Below are positions 17,506 through 28,211 of a DNA stretch of 64,000 bases, piece after piece. Within the stretch, counting starts at the first letter, position 1, and every line of letters starts with the position of its first letter. The position numbers and the translations under genes were made by a program. The stretch covers positions 4,658,965 to 4,722,964 of the forward strand of contig NZ_CP104011.1 in assembly GCF_025133575.1 (NCBI RefSeq). The letters run 5' to 3'. Under the pieces are notes generated by a model. It was not told the DNA's origin. It did no database searches and worked only from the letters and a program-made list of their open reading frames with translations. Origin of the DNA: Pseudomonas sp. GCEP-101. GTDB lineage: Bacteria; Pseudomonadota; Gammaproteobacteria; Pseudomonadales; Pseudomonadaceae.

Positions 17506-18253
17506 CGGGGTAGGCTCGCTGGAGGAACTGCATCTCGGCCAGGAGAATGCCCAGGTGTTCGGTGTGCAGGCCGCGGCGGCCGCTGAGGTAGAAGTTCATC
17601 GCGGGCTCGGGCAGCGGCAGGGTCGCGGCGGCGAAGATGTCGGCGACCTTGGCCTTCCACGCGGCGGCGAGTTCGTCCGGGTTCGGCGCGATGCCTGCGG
17701 CGAACAGGCGTTGCTCGATGTCATCCGGGCTGCACAGCTCGACGGTGAAGCGCCACACCTGCGCGATTGCCGCGAGCATGCGCGCATGGCTCTCGTCGGT
17801 ACCATCGCCCAGTCGCTGCATCCACTCGCTGGAGCGGCGCAGGTGGTAGGTGACTTCCTTCAGGCCCTTGGCGGCGATGGCGGCAATGCGCTCGTCGCGG
17901 GAGGCGCTCAGGGCGTGCAGCACGTGGAAGTGCCAGGCGTCATAGAGGAACTGCTTGGTGATGGTCACGGCGTAGTCGCCGTTGGGCTGCTCCACCAGCA
18001 GCAGGTTGCGGAAGGCCCGCTCGTCGCGGCGGAAGGCCAGGGCGTCGGCGTCGCGGCCGTCGTCCTGCAGCTCCGCGGCGTACTCGTACCAGTTGCGCGC
18101 CTGCCCCACCAGGTCGAGGCCGACGTTCATCAGCGCCAGTTCTTCCTCCAGCGCCGGGGCGTGGCCGCACCATTGGCACAGGCGCTGGCCCTGGATCAGG
18201 GCGCTGTCGGCGAGGCGCAGCAGGTATTGGATCTTGTCGGAATTCGGGTTCAT
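17492..18253 (-). CDS. paaC: phenylacetyl-CoA epoxidase subunit C (structural)
   Basis: 253 residues, an all-helical ferritin-like fold related to PaaA but lacking a full di-iron ligand set. Recognisable stretches are QYLLRLADSALIQGQRLCQWCGHAPALEEELALMN (as two blocks), GLDLVGQARNWYEYAAELQ and EVTYHLRRSSEWMQRLGDGT. PaaC forms the stable heterodimer scaffold with PaaA. The ATG at 18253, with an AGAGG ribosome site and ten bases from paaB, gives the conserved N-terminus; a 14-residue longer version has no support. Confidence 0.94.
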   Translation of the reverse strand: MNPNSDKIQYLLRLADSALIQGQRLCQWCGHAPALEEELALMNVGLDLVGQARNWYEYAAELQDDGRDADALAFRRDERAFRNLLLVEQPNGDYAVTITKQFLYDAWHFHVLHALSASRDERIAAIAAKGLKEVTYHLRRSSEWMQRLGDGTDESHARMLAAIAQVWRFTVELCSPDDIEQRLFAAGIAPNPDELAAAWKAKVADIFAAATLPLPEPAMNFYLSGRRGLHTEHLGILLAEMQFLQRAYPDATW

Positions 18254-18263
18254 CGCACGCCTC

Positions 18264-18545
18264 TCACATGTGGCCGACTTCGGGCGGCAGCTCATAGAAG
18301 CTGGCGTGGCGGTAGACCTTGTCCTGCGACGGGTCGAACAGCGGGTCCTTCTCGTCGGGGGAGGAGGCGGTGATCAGCGCGGAGGGCACCACCCACAGGC
18401 TCACGCCTTCGTTGCGGCGGGTGTACAGCTCGCGGGCGTTCTCGATCGCCATGGCGGCGTCGGCGGCGTGGACGCTGCCCACGTGCTTGTGGTTCAGTCC
18501 GTGCTTGCTGCGGACAAAAACTTCAAAAAGGGTCCACTCACTCAT
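18264..18545 (-). CDS. paaB: phenylacetyl-CoA epoxidase subunit B
   Basis: 93 residues, the full family length. It starts MSEWTLFEVFVRSKHGLNHK and contains VGSVHAADAAMAIENARELYTRR and the C-terminal SFYELPPEVGHM. PaaB bridges PaaAC heterodimers in the epoxidase complex. It is separated from paaA by a 149-bp spacer that carries a palindromic element, an unusual gap inside this operon; an AGGAG ribosome site precedes the ATG. Confidence 0.94.
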   Translation of the reverse strand: MSEWTLFEVFVRSKHGLNHKHVGSVHAADAAMAIENARELYTRRNEGVSLWVVPSALITASSPDEKDPLFDPSQDKVYRHASFYELPPEVGHM

Positions 18546-18572
18546 GGTGTTCTCCTGATCGTTGGGCATGAG

Positions 18573-18683
18573 CTGCTGCGCGTCGGCATAACGTCGTTGG
18601 AAAGAGGCACGGGCTTGCTCATTTACAACCGTAAACTCCGTGCCCGCGCCTGCTTCCGCCTGGTTCTGCTTAGCTCGCTGGCT
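18573..18683. repeat. intercistronic palindromic element, copy 1 (paaA-paaB)
   Basis: An imperfect long palindrome. The inner arms TTTAC and GTAAA flank a 4-base loop; the next stem is GGCACGG pairing with CCGTGCC; outer arms also pair in part. The core TGCTCATTTA...TAAACTCCG is shared with the element at 38843-38953, where the stem bases are different but still pair. It starts just past the paaA stop. On the paa transcript it is read in the opposite direction to copy 2 on its own transcript. Confidence 0.75.
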
Positions 18684-18694
18684 CAGAGGCGGAA

Positions 18695-19687
<993 letters not shown>

Positions 19688-19749
19688 GCTGTGTCTCCAG
19701 CCTTTTGTCGTGTTCGTGGGGCGGCCTTGGCCATGGCTGTAGTTTTAAA

Positions 19750-19809
19750 TGATACAGAAATGAATGTCTAACAATAAATGATGTGTCGTAATGGGTTTTG
19801 GTATCGCTT
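19750..19809 (-). promoter_or_regulatory. paaA promoter region with GATAC half-sites
   Basis: AT-rich DNA 60-120 bp before paaA. A TGATAC box occurs on the plus strand at 19750-19755 and GCGATACC on the minus strand near 19800. The same TGATAC(R) core recurs before paaF and paaY, next to paaX, so these are candidate PaaX operators. No -35/-10 pair is assigned with confidence. Confidence 0.5.
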
Positions 19810-19963
19810 GGATAGGCTTTCGGTGGCTTTCGCGGGCGAAAGAAAGCGCATATGTCGGGATTTATTCTGATAAATGTAGTGATTACGTGGGTAAAATTCG
19901 GGAGGTTGTTGTGTTTTTTCGCGGCAGGAGGATGCGCTTGAGGTGGAGCATAAAGCGACGAAG

Positions 19964-19982
19964 TGATACGTAAACCGTATCA
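19964..19982. promoter_or_regulatory. perfect palindrome TGATACG-N5-CGTATCA, candidate PaaX operator
   Basis: Two exact 7-bp inverted arms with a 5-bp AT-rich centre, 280 bp upstream of paaA. It is the most complete form of the TGATAC motif found at the other paa promoters. Operator identity is inferred from repetition and context. Confidence 0.55.
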
Positions 19983-20054
19983 TATTGGTGAATAGTTGCT
20001 GCGGTGTGGTGGGGTGTGAGGGCGGCGGTACGGTCCGGCGCCGGCCTTGCCGGC

Positions 20055-20081
20055 GGATCGCGGGCATGGCCCGCTCCTACA
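20055..20081. repeat. single REP downstream of the DUF1428 gene (stretch 19688-20110)
   Basis: One GGGC-stem REP. The rest of the 423-bp stretch between paaA and the DUF1428 gene holds the paaA promoter and the TGATACG palindrome; 19860-19960 shows nothing recognisable. Confidence 0.8.
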
Positions 20082-20110
20082 GGTGGAGCGTCTGCAGGAG
20101 CGGGGATGGG

Positions 20111-20464
20111 TCAGGCTTCGACGATCACCTCGAAGCCGCCGAAGATCATGCGCTGGCCGTCGAAGGGCATGTCGCTGAATTCGGTCTTCATCCGCGGGTC
20201 TTCCATGAATTTCTTCATGCCCTCGTCGCGCGCCGCCTTGCTGGGCCAGGTGATCCAGGAAAATACGACCGTCTCGTCTTCCTTGAGCTTCACCGCCATG
20301 GGGAAGGAGGTCACCTTGCCTTCGGGCACGTCGCTGCCCCAGCACTCCACGACGCCCAGCGCGCCGTATTCCCTGAACATCGCCGCCGCCTTGCGCGCCA
20401 CCTCGATGTAGCGCGCTTTGCCGGCGGTGGGCACCGGTACGAGGAAGCCATCGACATAGTTCAT
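20111..20464 (-). CDS. DUF1428 family protein (YbaA-like)
   Basis: 117 residues, full family length. Starts MNYVDGFLVPVP and contains VVECWGSDVPEGKVTSFPMA and VFSWITWPSKAARDEGM, typical of DUF1428, a dimeric alpha-beta (ferredoxin-like) fold related to antibiotic-biosynthesis-monooxygenase barrels. E. coli YbaA belongs here. No enzymatic function is established and no catalytic residue can be named. It is a single gene between paaA and paaK on the same strand, with a GAGA ribosome site; no functional link to paa is evident. Confidence 0.88.
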   Translation of the reverse strand: MNYVDGFLVPVPTAGKARYIEVARKAAAMFREYGALGVVECWGSDVPEGKVTSFPMAVKLKEDETVVFSWITWPSKAARDEGMKKFMEDPRMKTEFSDMPFDGQRMIFGGFEVIVEA

Positions 20465-20619
20465 CGTTCATCTCCTGCGGGTCACGGACGGCCGGATGCC
20501 GCCTGCTGTTGAGGAGTAGTCGAAGGGGCGGGTGGGGGATCGACAGGGAAGGGTGGCGGGGCGACGGGTGGTCGTGAGTCGGGGCGGGGGAAAGATGTCC
20601 GCCGAGGTGCCGGGTTACC

Positions 20620-20818
20620 TGTAGGAGCGAGCTTGCTCGCGAACGGGCGTCAACCGGGATGCTTCAGCACGTGGGCTGTCGCAGGCATGGCCAGCTCCTA
20701 CAGGCCGGCCCCGCGATTCACCTGTAGGAGCGGGCCATGCCCGCGATCCGCCGGCAAGGCCGGCGCCTGGCGAGAGTGGTTCGCGGGCAAGGATTGGGCG
20801 TCCCCCTCGCTCCTACAA
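20620..20818. repeat. REP cluster between paaK and the DUF1428 gene (stretch 20465-20865)
   Basis: Four REP-like palindromes at about 20620, 20680, 20722 and 20779; the last is diverged. The 20465-20615 part, upstream of the DUF1428 gene, should hold its promoter but has no clear motif. Confidence 0.8.
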
Positions 20819-20820
20819 AA

Positions 20821-20850
20821 AATCAAAAGCCCTGCCGAAGCCGGGCTTTT
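20821..20850 (-). terminator. Rho-independent terminator after paaK
   Basis: On the minus strand AAAAGCCC and GGGCTTTT pair across a 10-base loop, then GATTTTTT. It lies 16 bases past the paaK stop. Confidence 0.88.
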
Positions 20851-20865
20851 CCCTCACGCGAAGAC

Positions 20866-22185
<1,320 letters not shown>

Positions 22186-22261
22186 GGGTTCACTCGATTT
22201 GTTCTTGTACGCCAGCCCCGATAAGGGCTGCGAGTGTCATGGGAGCAGCATAGCGCCCCCG

Positions 22262-22356
22262 TTCGCGGAGGGATTCGAACCCCTGCCAGAGACCTTGCTC
22301 TGCGTGTCAGTCGGTGCACAAAAGCGACTGGCGGTGCGGGGTTCGATCCCGCCGAT
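22262..22356 (-). other. tRNA-arm-like structured element between paaJ and paaK
   Basis: Within the spacer, the minus strand can form four successive hairpins: GCGGG/CCCGC, CAGTCG/CGACTG, AGAG/CTCT and AGGG/CCCT. The first and last have loops reading ATCGAAC and GTTCGAAT, so the two ends look like tRNA T-arms in opposite orientations. No acceptor stem, anticodon arm or CCA is formed, and general tRNA folding fails. I cannot name it. Confidence 0.45.
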
Positions 22357-22359
22357 GGA

Positions 22360-23574
22360 TCAGATCCGTTCGATGATCAGCGCAATGCCCTGGCCGACGC
22401 CGATGCACATGGTGCACAGGGCGTAGCGGCCGCCGCGTTCTTCCAGTTCGTGCAGGGCGGTGGTGACCAGGCGGGCGCCGCTCATGCCCAGCGGATGGCC
22501 GAGGGCGATGGCGCCGCCGTTGGGGTTCACCCGCGCGTCGTCGTCCGCCAGGCCCAGCTCGCGCAGCACGGCGAGGCCCTGGGCGGCGAAGGCTTCGTTC
22601 AACTCGATCACGTCCATGTCGGCCAGCGACAGACCGGCCAGCTCCAGCACCTTGCGGGTCGCCGGCACCGGGCCGATGCCCATGATCCGCGGCTCGACGC
22701 CGGCAGTGGCCATGGCCACCACGCGGGCGCGGGCCTTCAGGCCATGGCGCGCGGCGGCGGCCGGGGTTGCCATCAGCAAAGCGCAGGCGCCGTCGTTGAC
22801 GCCCGAGGCGTTGCCGGCGGTGACGCTGCCGCCTTCGCGGAACGGCGTGCCGAGCCTGGCCAGTTGCTCCAGGGTGGTGTCGCCGCGCGGATGCTCGTCC
22901 TGCTCGACTACCTTGGGCGGGCCCTTGCGGTGGGGAATCTCCACCGGGACGATTTCCTTCGCCAGGCGGCCGCTGGCTTGCGCGGCGGCGGCCTTGTGCT
23001 GGCTGCGCAGGGCGAAGGCGTCCTGGTCGGCGCGGCTGATGTTGAACTGCTCGGCGACGTTCTCCGCCGTCTCGGGCATGGAGTCGATGCCGAACTGCTG
23101 CTTCATCAGCTGGTTGACGAAGCGCCAGCCGATGGTGGTGTCGAAGATTTCCGCGCTGCGGCCGAACGCCTGCTCGGACTTGCCCATCACGAAGGGTGCG
23201 CGGGACATGGATTCCACGCCGCCGGCCAGCATCAGCCCGGCCTCGTTGCAGCGCAGGGCGCGCGCGGCGCTGCCCACGGCGTCCAGGCCCGAGCCGCACA
23301 GACGGTTCAGCGTGGTGCCGGGCACGCTCACCGGCAGGCCGGCCAGCAGCGAGGCCATGTGGGCGACGTTGCGGTTGTCTTCGCCGGCCTGGTTGGCGCA
23401 GCCGAAAATCACGTCGTCGATGGCGCTCCAGTCCAGCTCCGGATGGCGTTGCATCAGGGCCTTCATCGGGATCGCCGCGAGGTCGTCGGCGCGCACGCCG
23501 GACAGGGCGCCGGCGTAGCGACCGATGGGCGTGCGCACGGCGTCGATGATCAGGGCGTCGGTCATATCGCTCAT
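22360..23574 (-). CDS. paaJ: 3-oxoadipyl-CoA / 3-oxo-5,6-dehydrosuberyl-CoA thiolase
   Basis: 404 residues. Thiolase triad regions are present: Cys93 in LCGSGLDAV, His360 in GGAIALGHP and Cys390 in CTMCIGVGQG. The pimeloyl/adipyl-type N-terminus and position in the paa operon indicate the double-cleavage thiolase that releases acetyl-CoA and finally acetyl-CoA plus succinyl-CoA. It is closely related to PcaF, and only context separates the two. The start overlaps the paaI stop by four bases (ATGA). Confidence 0.93.
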   Translation of the reverse strand: MSDMTDALIIDAVRTPIGRYAGALSGVRADDLAAIPMKALMQRHPELDWSAIDDVIFGCANQAGEDNRNVAHMASLLAGLPVSVPGTTLNRLCGSGLDAVGSAARALRCNEAGLMLAGGVESMSRAPFVMGKSEQAFGRSAEIFDTTIGWRFVNQLMKQQFGIDSMPETAENVAEQFNISRADQDAFALRSQHKAAAAQASGRLAKEIVPVEIPHRKGPPKVVEQDEHPRGDTTLEQLARLGTPFREGGSVTAGNASGVNDGACALLMATPAAAARHGLKARARVVAMATAGVEPRIMGIGPVPATRKVLELAGLSLADMDVIELNEAFAAQGLAVLRELGLADDDARVNPNGGAIALGHPLGMSGARLVTTALHELEERGGRYALCTMCIGVGQGIALIIERI

Positions 23575-24011
23575 TCGGAAGTCTCCTGCGCCAGCACGGT
23601 GCCGCGCACTTGGTAGGATTTGCCGTGGAACAGGGCGATCAGCTGGCCCCGGGAATTCTCGATGCGCACGTCGTAGTTGCCGGTGCGGCCGCTGCGGCTC
23701 TGCTCGTAGGCGCTGGCGATCAGTTCGTCGCCTTCACGGGCCGGCGCCACGTAGTCGATGCTGCAGCCGATGGCGACGGTGGCGTCGTTGTAGCTGTTGC
23801 AGGCGAAGGCAAAAGCCGAGTCGGCGAGGGCGAACAGGTAGCCGCCGTGGCAGGTGCCGTGGCCCTGGATCATGTCCTCGCGCACGCGCATCGACAGCGT
23901 CGCGCTGCCCGGGCCGGCATCCAGCAGCCGGATGCCCATGCGGCGGGTGGCCTCGTCGCGCTCGTACAGGGCTTCGGCGCAGGCGCGAGCCAGTTGGGTG
24001 GCGTCAGTCAT
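23571..24011 (-). CDS. paaI: hydroxyphenylacetyl-CoA thioesterase
   Basis: 146 residues, single hotdog domain. The active-site helix has the HGG motif (GTCHGGYLFALADSAFAF) with the catalytic Asp in ALADSA. IGCSIDYVAPAREGDELIA is the following conserved strand. PaaI hydrolyses misformed ring-hydroxylated or epoxidised phenylacetyl-CoA thioesters and so recycles trapped CoA. It overlaps paaH by eight bases upstream and paaJ by four downstream. Confidence 0.92.
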   Translation of the reverse strand: MTDATQLARACAEALYERDEATRRMGIRLLDAGPGSATLSMRVREDMIQGHGTCHGGYLFALADSAFAFACNSYNDATVAIGCSIDYVAPAREGDELIASAYEQSRSGRTGNYDVRIENSRGQLIALFHGKSYQVRGTVLAQETSE

Positions 24012-25521
24012 GGAACGTGCCTCCTTCGGCGTGCAGGCGGCGCAGCAGCAGGGAGGGGCGATAGCGGTCCTCGCCGTAGGCGGCCTGCAGGTTGTCGAGC
24101 ACGCGCAGCACGGCGCCGATGCCGATCTGCCCGGCCCAGGCCAGCGGGCCCTGCGGGTAGTTCACCCCGGCGCGCATGGCGAGGTCGATGTCGCGGGCGC
24201 TGCCCACGCCGTGCAGCACTGCATCGGCGCCTTCGTTGGCGAGCATGGCGACGGTGCGCAGCACGGCGAGGCCGGGCGTATCGCTCAGGCGGCTGGGAGC
24301 GATGCCGGCCTTGGCCAGCAGGGCGACGACTGGGTCCAGGGCTGCGGGCGTGGTATCCGCCGACGCGGCAAGGCCCAGGCGCGAGGCCTTGCGGTAGTCC
24401 AGGGCGAGGTCGATCAGCACCAGGTTGCGCAGGCCGTCTTCTCGGGCGCGCTGGCTGGCGAGGCGGCCGTCGGACAGTGCCACCACCGCATCGCCCACGC
24501 GCAGCAGGCCGCTGCCGGCGCGGCGGGTAATCGCGATGCCCGCTTCTTCCAGGCGCTGCACCAGCGGCTGGGCGACACCCAGGTCACCTTCCAGCACGCA
24601 GGAAGTGACGCTGGCGCTGCTGCTCAGGCTGGCCGGCTGTGGGCGCTCGGCGCCTTCGGTGTAGTCGTAGAAGCCGCGGCCGCTCTTGCGGCCAAGGCGG
24701 CCGGCGTCCACCAGTTCCTTCTGGATCAGCGAGGGTTGGAAGCGGAAGTCGCCGTAGTAGGCGGCGAACACCGAGCAGGTGACGGCGTAGTTGACGTCGT
24801 GGCCGATCAGGTCGGTGAGCTCGAAGGCGCCCATGCGGAAGCCGCCGGCGTCGCGCAGCAGCGCATCCAGCGTGGCGCAGTCGGCGGCGCCTTCCTGCAG
24901 CAGGCGCAGGCTCTCGGCATAGAAGGGGCGCGCCACGCGGTTGACGATGAAGCCGGGCGTGGATCGGGTGTGGACCGGCTGCTTGCCCCAGGCCAGCGCG
25001 GTGGCGTACAGCCGGTCGGCCAGCGCCGGGTCGGTGGCGAGGCCGGAGACGACCTCCACCAGCGCCATCAGCGGCGCGGGATTGAAGAAATGCATGCCGA
25101 CCACCTGCTGCGGGCGTTGCAGGCCGGCGGCGAGGCTGGTAATCGACAGTGACGAAGTGTTGCTGGCGAGAATGCAGTCCTCGGCACACAAGGCTTCCAG
25201 CTGCTGGAACAGGCCGCGCTTGACCTCCAGGTTCTCGACGATGGCCTCGATCACCAGTTGCGAATCGGCCAGCGCTTCGATGGCTTCCACCGGCTGCAGG
25301 CGAGCGACGATGGCGGCGCGTTCCTCGGCGGGCAATTTGCCTTTTTCCGCCAGGCGGCCGAGCTGGCGGTCGATGCCGTCGATGGCCTGGGCGGCGGCGC
25401 CGGGGCGGTTGTCATACAGCTTCACTGGGTGGCCGGCCTGCGCGGCGACCTGGGCGATACCCGCCCCCATGGCGCCGGCGCCGATCACCGCGACCTTGCT
25501 GTGGTTCGAAAGTGCGCTCAT
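24004..25521 (-). CDS. paaH: 3-hydroxyadipyl-CoA dehydrogenase
   Basis: 505 residues, the long PaaH form. The NAD Rossmann loop is VIGAGAMGAGIAQVAAQ at residues 11-27; ILASNTSSLSITSLA and GMHFFNPAPLMALVEVV contain the catalytic His of the 3-hydroxyacyl-CoA dehydrogenase family; GFIVNRVARPFYAE follows. A second shorter dehydrogenase-like C-terminal domain (about 290-505) repeats the C-terminal helical fold (DIDLAMRAGVNYPQGPLAWA). It oxidises 3-hydroxyadipyl-CoA to 3-oxoadipyl-CoA. It starts three bases after the paaG stop. Confidence 0.94.
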   Translation of the reverse strand: MSALSNHSKVAVIGAGAMGAGIAQVAAQAGHPVKLYDNRPGAAAQAIDGIDRQLGRLAEKGKLPAEERAAIVARLQPVEAIEALADSQLVIEAIVENLEVKRGLFQQLEALCAEDCILASNTSSLSITSLAAGLQRPQQVVGMHFFNPAPLMALVEVVSGLATDPALADRLYATALAWGKQPVHTRSTPGFIVNRVARPFYAESLRLLQEGAADCATLDALLRDAGGFRMGAFELTDLIGHDVNYAVTCSVFAAYYGDFRFQPSLIQKELVDAGRLGRKSGRGFYDYTEGAERPQPASLSSSASVTSCVLEGDLGVAQPLVQRLEEAGIAITRRAGSGLLRVGDAVVALSDGRLASQRAREDGLRNLVLIDLALDYRKASRLGLAASADTTPAALDPVVALLAKAGIAPSRLSDTPGLAVLRTVAMLANEGADAVLHGVGSARDIDLAMRAGVNYPQGPLAWAGQIGIGAVLRVLDNLQAAYGEDRYRPSLLLRRLHAEGGTFHD

Positions 25522-25524
25522 CGA

Positions 25525-26316
25525 TCAGCGGCCCTTGAAGCAGGGGGTGCGTTTTTCCATGAAGGCGGACACGCCCTCGCGGTAGTCCTCGCTGCGTCCG
25601 GCCAGGCGTTGCAGGTCGCGCTCCAGTTCCAGTTGCTCGTCGAAGCTGTTGTTCAGGCTGGCGTTGAGGCTGCGCTTGATCAGCGCCAGGCCGTAGGTCG
25701 GCTGGGTGGCGAGGTGGCGGGCGAGCGTGAGGGCTTCGTCGCGCAGGTTGGCGTCATCCACCACCTGGTAGATCAGGCCCCATTGCTCGGCCTGCTCGGC
25801 GGAGAGGCGATTGCCCAGCAGCGCCAGCGCCTTGGCGCGGGCCATGCCGACCAGTCGCGGCAGGGTCCAGGTGCCGCCGGAATCGGGAATCAGGCCGATC
25901 TTGCAGAACGCCTGGATGAAGCTGGCCGAGCGCGCTGCCAGCACCAGGTCGCAGGCCAGCGGGATGTTCGCGCCGGCGCCGGCGGCCACGCCATTGACCG
26001 CGCAGATGACCGGCAGCGGCAGGTCGCGCAGCGCGCGGATCAGCGGGTTGTAGAACTGCTCGATGGATTGGCCGAGGTCGGGCATCTCGGCGCCGGGCGC
26101 GACGTTGCGGTCGGACAGGTCCTGCCCGGCGCAGAAGCCACGGCCCTCGCCGGTCAGCAGCAGGACGCGGGCGTCCGGGTTCTGCCGGACCTGCTTGAGT
26201 GCTTCGCGCACTTCGCCATGCATGGCGGCGTTGAAGCTGTTGAGCTGCTCCGGGCGGTTCAGGCTGAGGAGGGCGACGCCGTCCTCGATGGAAAACAGGA
26301 TGTGCTCGAAGTTCAT
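25525..26316 (-). CDS. paaG: ring-1,2-epoxyphenylacetyl-CoA isomerase
   Basis: 263 residues, crotonase fold. The oxyanion hole segments are GFCAGQDLSDR and the AAGAGANIPLACD helix; the PaaG-type Asp lies in PDSGGTWTLPRLVG. It isomerises the 1,2-epoxide to the oxepin form and also shifts the double bond later in the pathway. It sits between paaF (50-base gap) and paaH in the operon. The distinction from PaaF rests on the D-R-N-V-A-P loop and the position. Confidence 0.93.
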   Translation of the reverse strand: MNFEHILFSIEDGVALLSLNRPEQLNSFNAAMHGEVREALKQVRQNPDARVLLLTGEGRGFCAGQDLSDRNVAPGAEMPDLGQSIEQFYNPLIRALRDLPLPVICAVNGVAAGAGANIPLACDLVLAARSASFIQAFCKIGLIPDSGGTWTLPRLVGMARAKALALLGNRLSAEQAEQWGLIYQVVDDANLRDEALTLARHLATQPTYGLALIKRSLNASLNNSFDEQLELERDLQRLAGRSEDYREGVSAFMEKRTPCFKGR

Positions 26317-26366
26317 GGGCGGGCTCGCTCCATCAGTGGGCAGACAATGGGCAGAAAGGGAGGCGT

Positions 26367-27140
26367 TCAGCGGCCTTCGTAGGCAGGCTGGCGTTTTTCC
26401 TGGAAGGCGCGGATGCCCTCGCTGCGGTCGGCGGTGCCGGCCAGCAGGGTGAAGGCGTGGCGTTCGAAGCGCAGGCCGCTGGCGAGGTCGGTGTCCTGCG
26501 CCTTGAGCAGCGCTTCCTTGGCCAGGCGCACGGCCAGCGGCGCCTTAGTGGCGATGCTGCGGGCGATCTGCAGGGCGCGCTCGACGGTGAACTCGGGTTG
26601 GGTGACTTCGCTGACCAGGCCGGCGCGCTGGGCGTGGCGGGCATCGATAGCTTCGCCGGTAAGCACCATCTGCATCGCCAGCGGCTTGCCGACGGCGCGC
26701 AACAGGCGTTGGGTGCCGCCGGCGCCGGGCATGATGCCGAGGTTGATTTCCGGCTGGCCGAAACGGGCGTCTTCGCCGGCGACCAGAATGTCGGCGTGCA
26801 TCGCCAGCTCGCAGCCGCCACCCAGGGCGAAGCCGTTGACGGCGGCGATCAGCGGTTTGGAGAAGGCGGCGATGCGCTGCCAGTAGCCGGCGCGCGGGTC
26901 GTTGAGGATGCCGACCAGGTCGCGCTCGGCCATCTCCTTGATGTCAGCGCCCGCGGCGAAGGCCTTGCGGCTGCCGGTGAGCACCACGGCGCGGGTGCCG
27001 CCGTCCTGCTCGGCGGCGTCGAGTTCGGCGGCCAGTTCACCGAGCAGTTCGGTGTTCAGCGCGTTGAGCGCGTCGGGGCGCTGCAGGGTGATGAGGCGGA
27101 CGCCCGCTTCTGGCATCTGAACGGCAAGGGTGCGAGGCAT
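26367..27140 (-). CDS. paaF: 2,3-dehydroadipyl-CoA hydratase
   Basis: 257 residues, crotonase fold. FAAGADIKEMAERDL and NGFALGGGCELAMHADILVAG form the oxyanion hole; the two catalytic Glu positions of enoyl-CoA hydratases are met by GGGCELAM and FGQPEINLGIMPGAGG. It hydrates 2,3-dehydroadipyl-CoA to 3-hydroxyadipyl-CoA. First gene of paaFGHIJK, divergent from paaY. ATG 27140 has GAGGA 8 bases upstream; the longer in-frame version to 27260 would cover the promoter region. Confidence 0.93.
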   Translation of the reverse strand: MPRTLAVQMPEAGVRLITLQRPDALNALNTELLGELAAELDAAEQDGGTRAVVLTGSRKAFAAGADIKEMAERDLVGILNDPRAGYWQRIAAFSKPLIAAVNGFALGGGCELAMHADILVAGEDARFGQPEINLGIMPGAGGTQRLLRAVGKPLAMQMVLTGEAIDARHAQRAGLVSEVTQPEFTVERALQIARSIATKAPLAVRLAKEALLKAQDTDLASGLRFERHAFTLLAGTADRSEGIRAFQEKRQPAYEGR

Positions 27141-27244
27141 GGCATCGTCCTCAGGCTGCACGCGCGGCGGCATGGCCGGCTGTATTGGAATTATGGGAGG
27201 CAGGCGTGGCCCGTCTCCGGCCTTCTCGCAGTATAGGTCTGAAG

Positions 27245-27450
27245 TGATACGGAAAAACAACTATAAAAGTTAATTATCGTGTCTAAAGTGTTTCTCGCAG
27301 TGCCATAGGTTGGGCGTCCAAGGTGCTGGATACTTGCGTCTTATGCGCGTATTTACTGGTCTTTTAAGGCTTTTTGCCATCCGGGCGCTGTCGTTCAGAA
27401 GCGATACGTCAGATTTGGATTGGAGGTGCTCGCTTTGATGTGATACAAAA
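27245..27450. promoter_or_regulatory. divergent paaF/paaY control region with TGATAC boxes (stretch 27141-27516)
   Basis: AT-rich intergenic DNA. TGATACGGAAAA at 27245, CGATACGTC at 27402 and TGATACAAAAT at 27441 share the core also seen before paaA. With paaX just beyond paaY, the simplest reading is that PaaX, released by phenylacetyl-CoA, represses both sides. Exact -10/-35 elements are not called. Confidence 0.55.
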
Positions 27451-27516
27451 TTTGCGAAAGAATAAATCGCTTTGTGCGGTGATGCCGGAATGCCGACAGC
27501 GCCGTTGGAGAAACCC

Positions 27517-28134
27517 ATGCCCAGCTACAGTCTTGAAGGTGTGCGCCCGGTCGTTCATCCGACCGCCTATGTCCATCCCACCGCCGTGCTGATCGGCGAC
27601 GTCATCGTCGGCCCCGGCTGCTATGTCGGCCCGCTGGCGGCGCTGCGCGGCGACTTCGGGCGGATCGTCCTCGAAGAAGGCGCGAACCTGCAGGACACCT
27701 GCGTCATGCACGGCTTTCCCGACAGCGACACCGTCGTCGAGCGTAATGGCCACATCGGCCATGGCGCGGTGCTGCACGGTTGCCGCATCGGCGAGGACGC
27801 CCTGGTGGGCATGAACGCGGTGGTCATGGATTACGCGCAGATCGGCGCGCGCTCCATCGTTTCCGCCGCGGCCTTCGTCAAGGCCAGGTTCGACTGCCCG
27901 CCGCAAAGCCTGGTGATGGGCGCGCCGGCCAGCGTCAAGCGCAGCCTGAGCGACGAGGAGATTGCCTGGAAGCGCCGTGGCACGGAGGAGTACCAGGCCC
28001 TGGCGCGGCGCTGCATCGACAGCCTGGTGGAGTGTGAGCCGCTGGCGGAGATGGACGCGGAGCGCCCGCGCCTGGGCGACTCCGGCTTCCGTCCCAAAGC
28101 AGAGGGCGGGGCAGAAGCAGGGAAGGGCGCATGA
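27517..28134 (+). CDS. paaY: PaaY hexapeptide-repeat protein (thioesterase / gamma-carbonic-anhydrase type)
   Basis: 205 residues. Left-handed beta-helix with hexapeptide repeats from about residue 15 to 125 (VHPTAYVHPTAVLIGDVIVGPG, read as successive I/V-G-x4 turns) and three His in the metal-site pattern around VMHGFPDSD and HIGHGAVLHGC. A C-terminal helical, charged tail follows. PaaY is reported to be a thioesterase that helps remove inhibitory CoA intermediates and to assist PaaX control. Ribosome site GGAG precedes ATG 27517. Its stop overlaps a potential upstream start of paaX. Confidence 0.92.
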   Translation: MPSYSLEGVRPVVHPTAYVHPTAVLIGDVIVGPGCYVGPLAALRGDFGRIVLEEGANLQDTCVMHGFPDSDTVVERNGHIGHGAVLHGCRIGEDALVGMNAVVMDYAQIGARSIVSAAAFVKARFDCPPQSLVMGAPASVKRSLSDEEIAWKRRGTEEYQALARRCIDSLVECEPLAEMDAERPRLGDSGFRPKAEGGAEAGKGA

Positions 28135-28211
28135 GTACTGGGGTTCGCTCCAATGGCCAGGCGGTGCGGCGGGCAGGTATAGTCGCCGCTCCTTCGCCTG
28201 CGCAACGTGCC

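Noticed and set aside
22262..22356. tRNA gene
   Set aside because: T-arm-like loops are present at both ends but in opposite orientations; no acceptor stem, D-arm or anticodon arm can be drawn on either strand. Kept only as a structured element.
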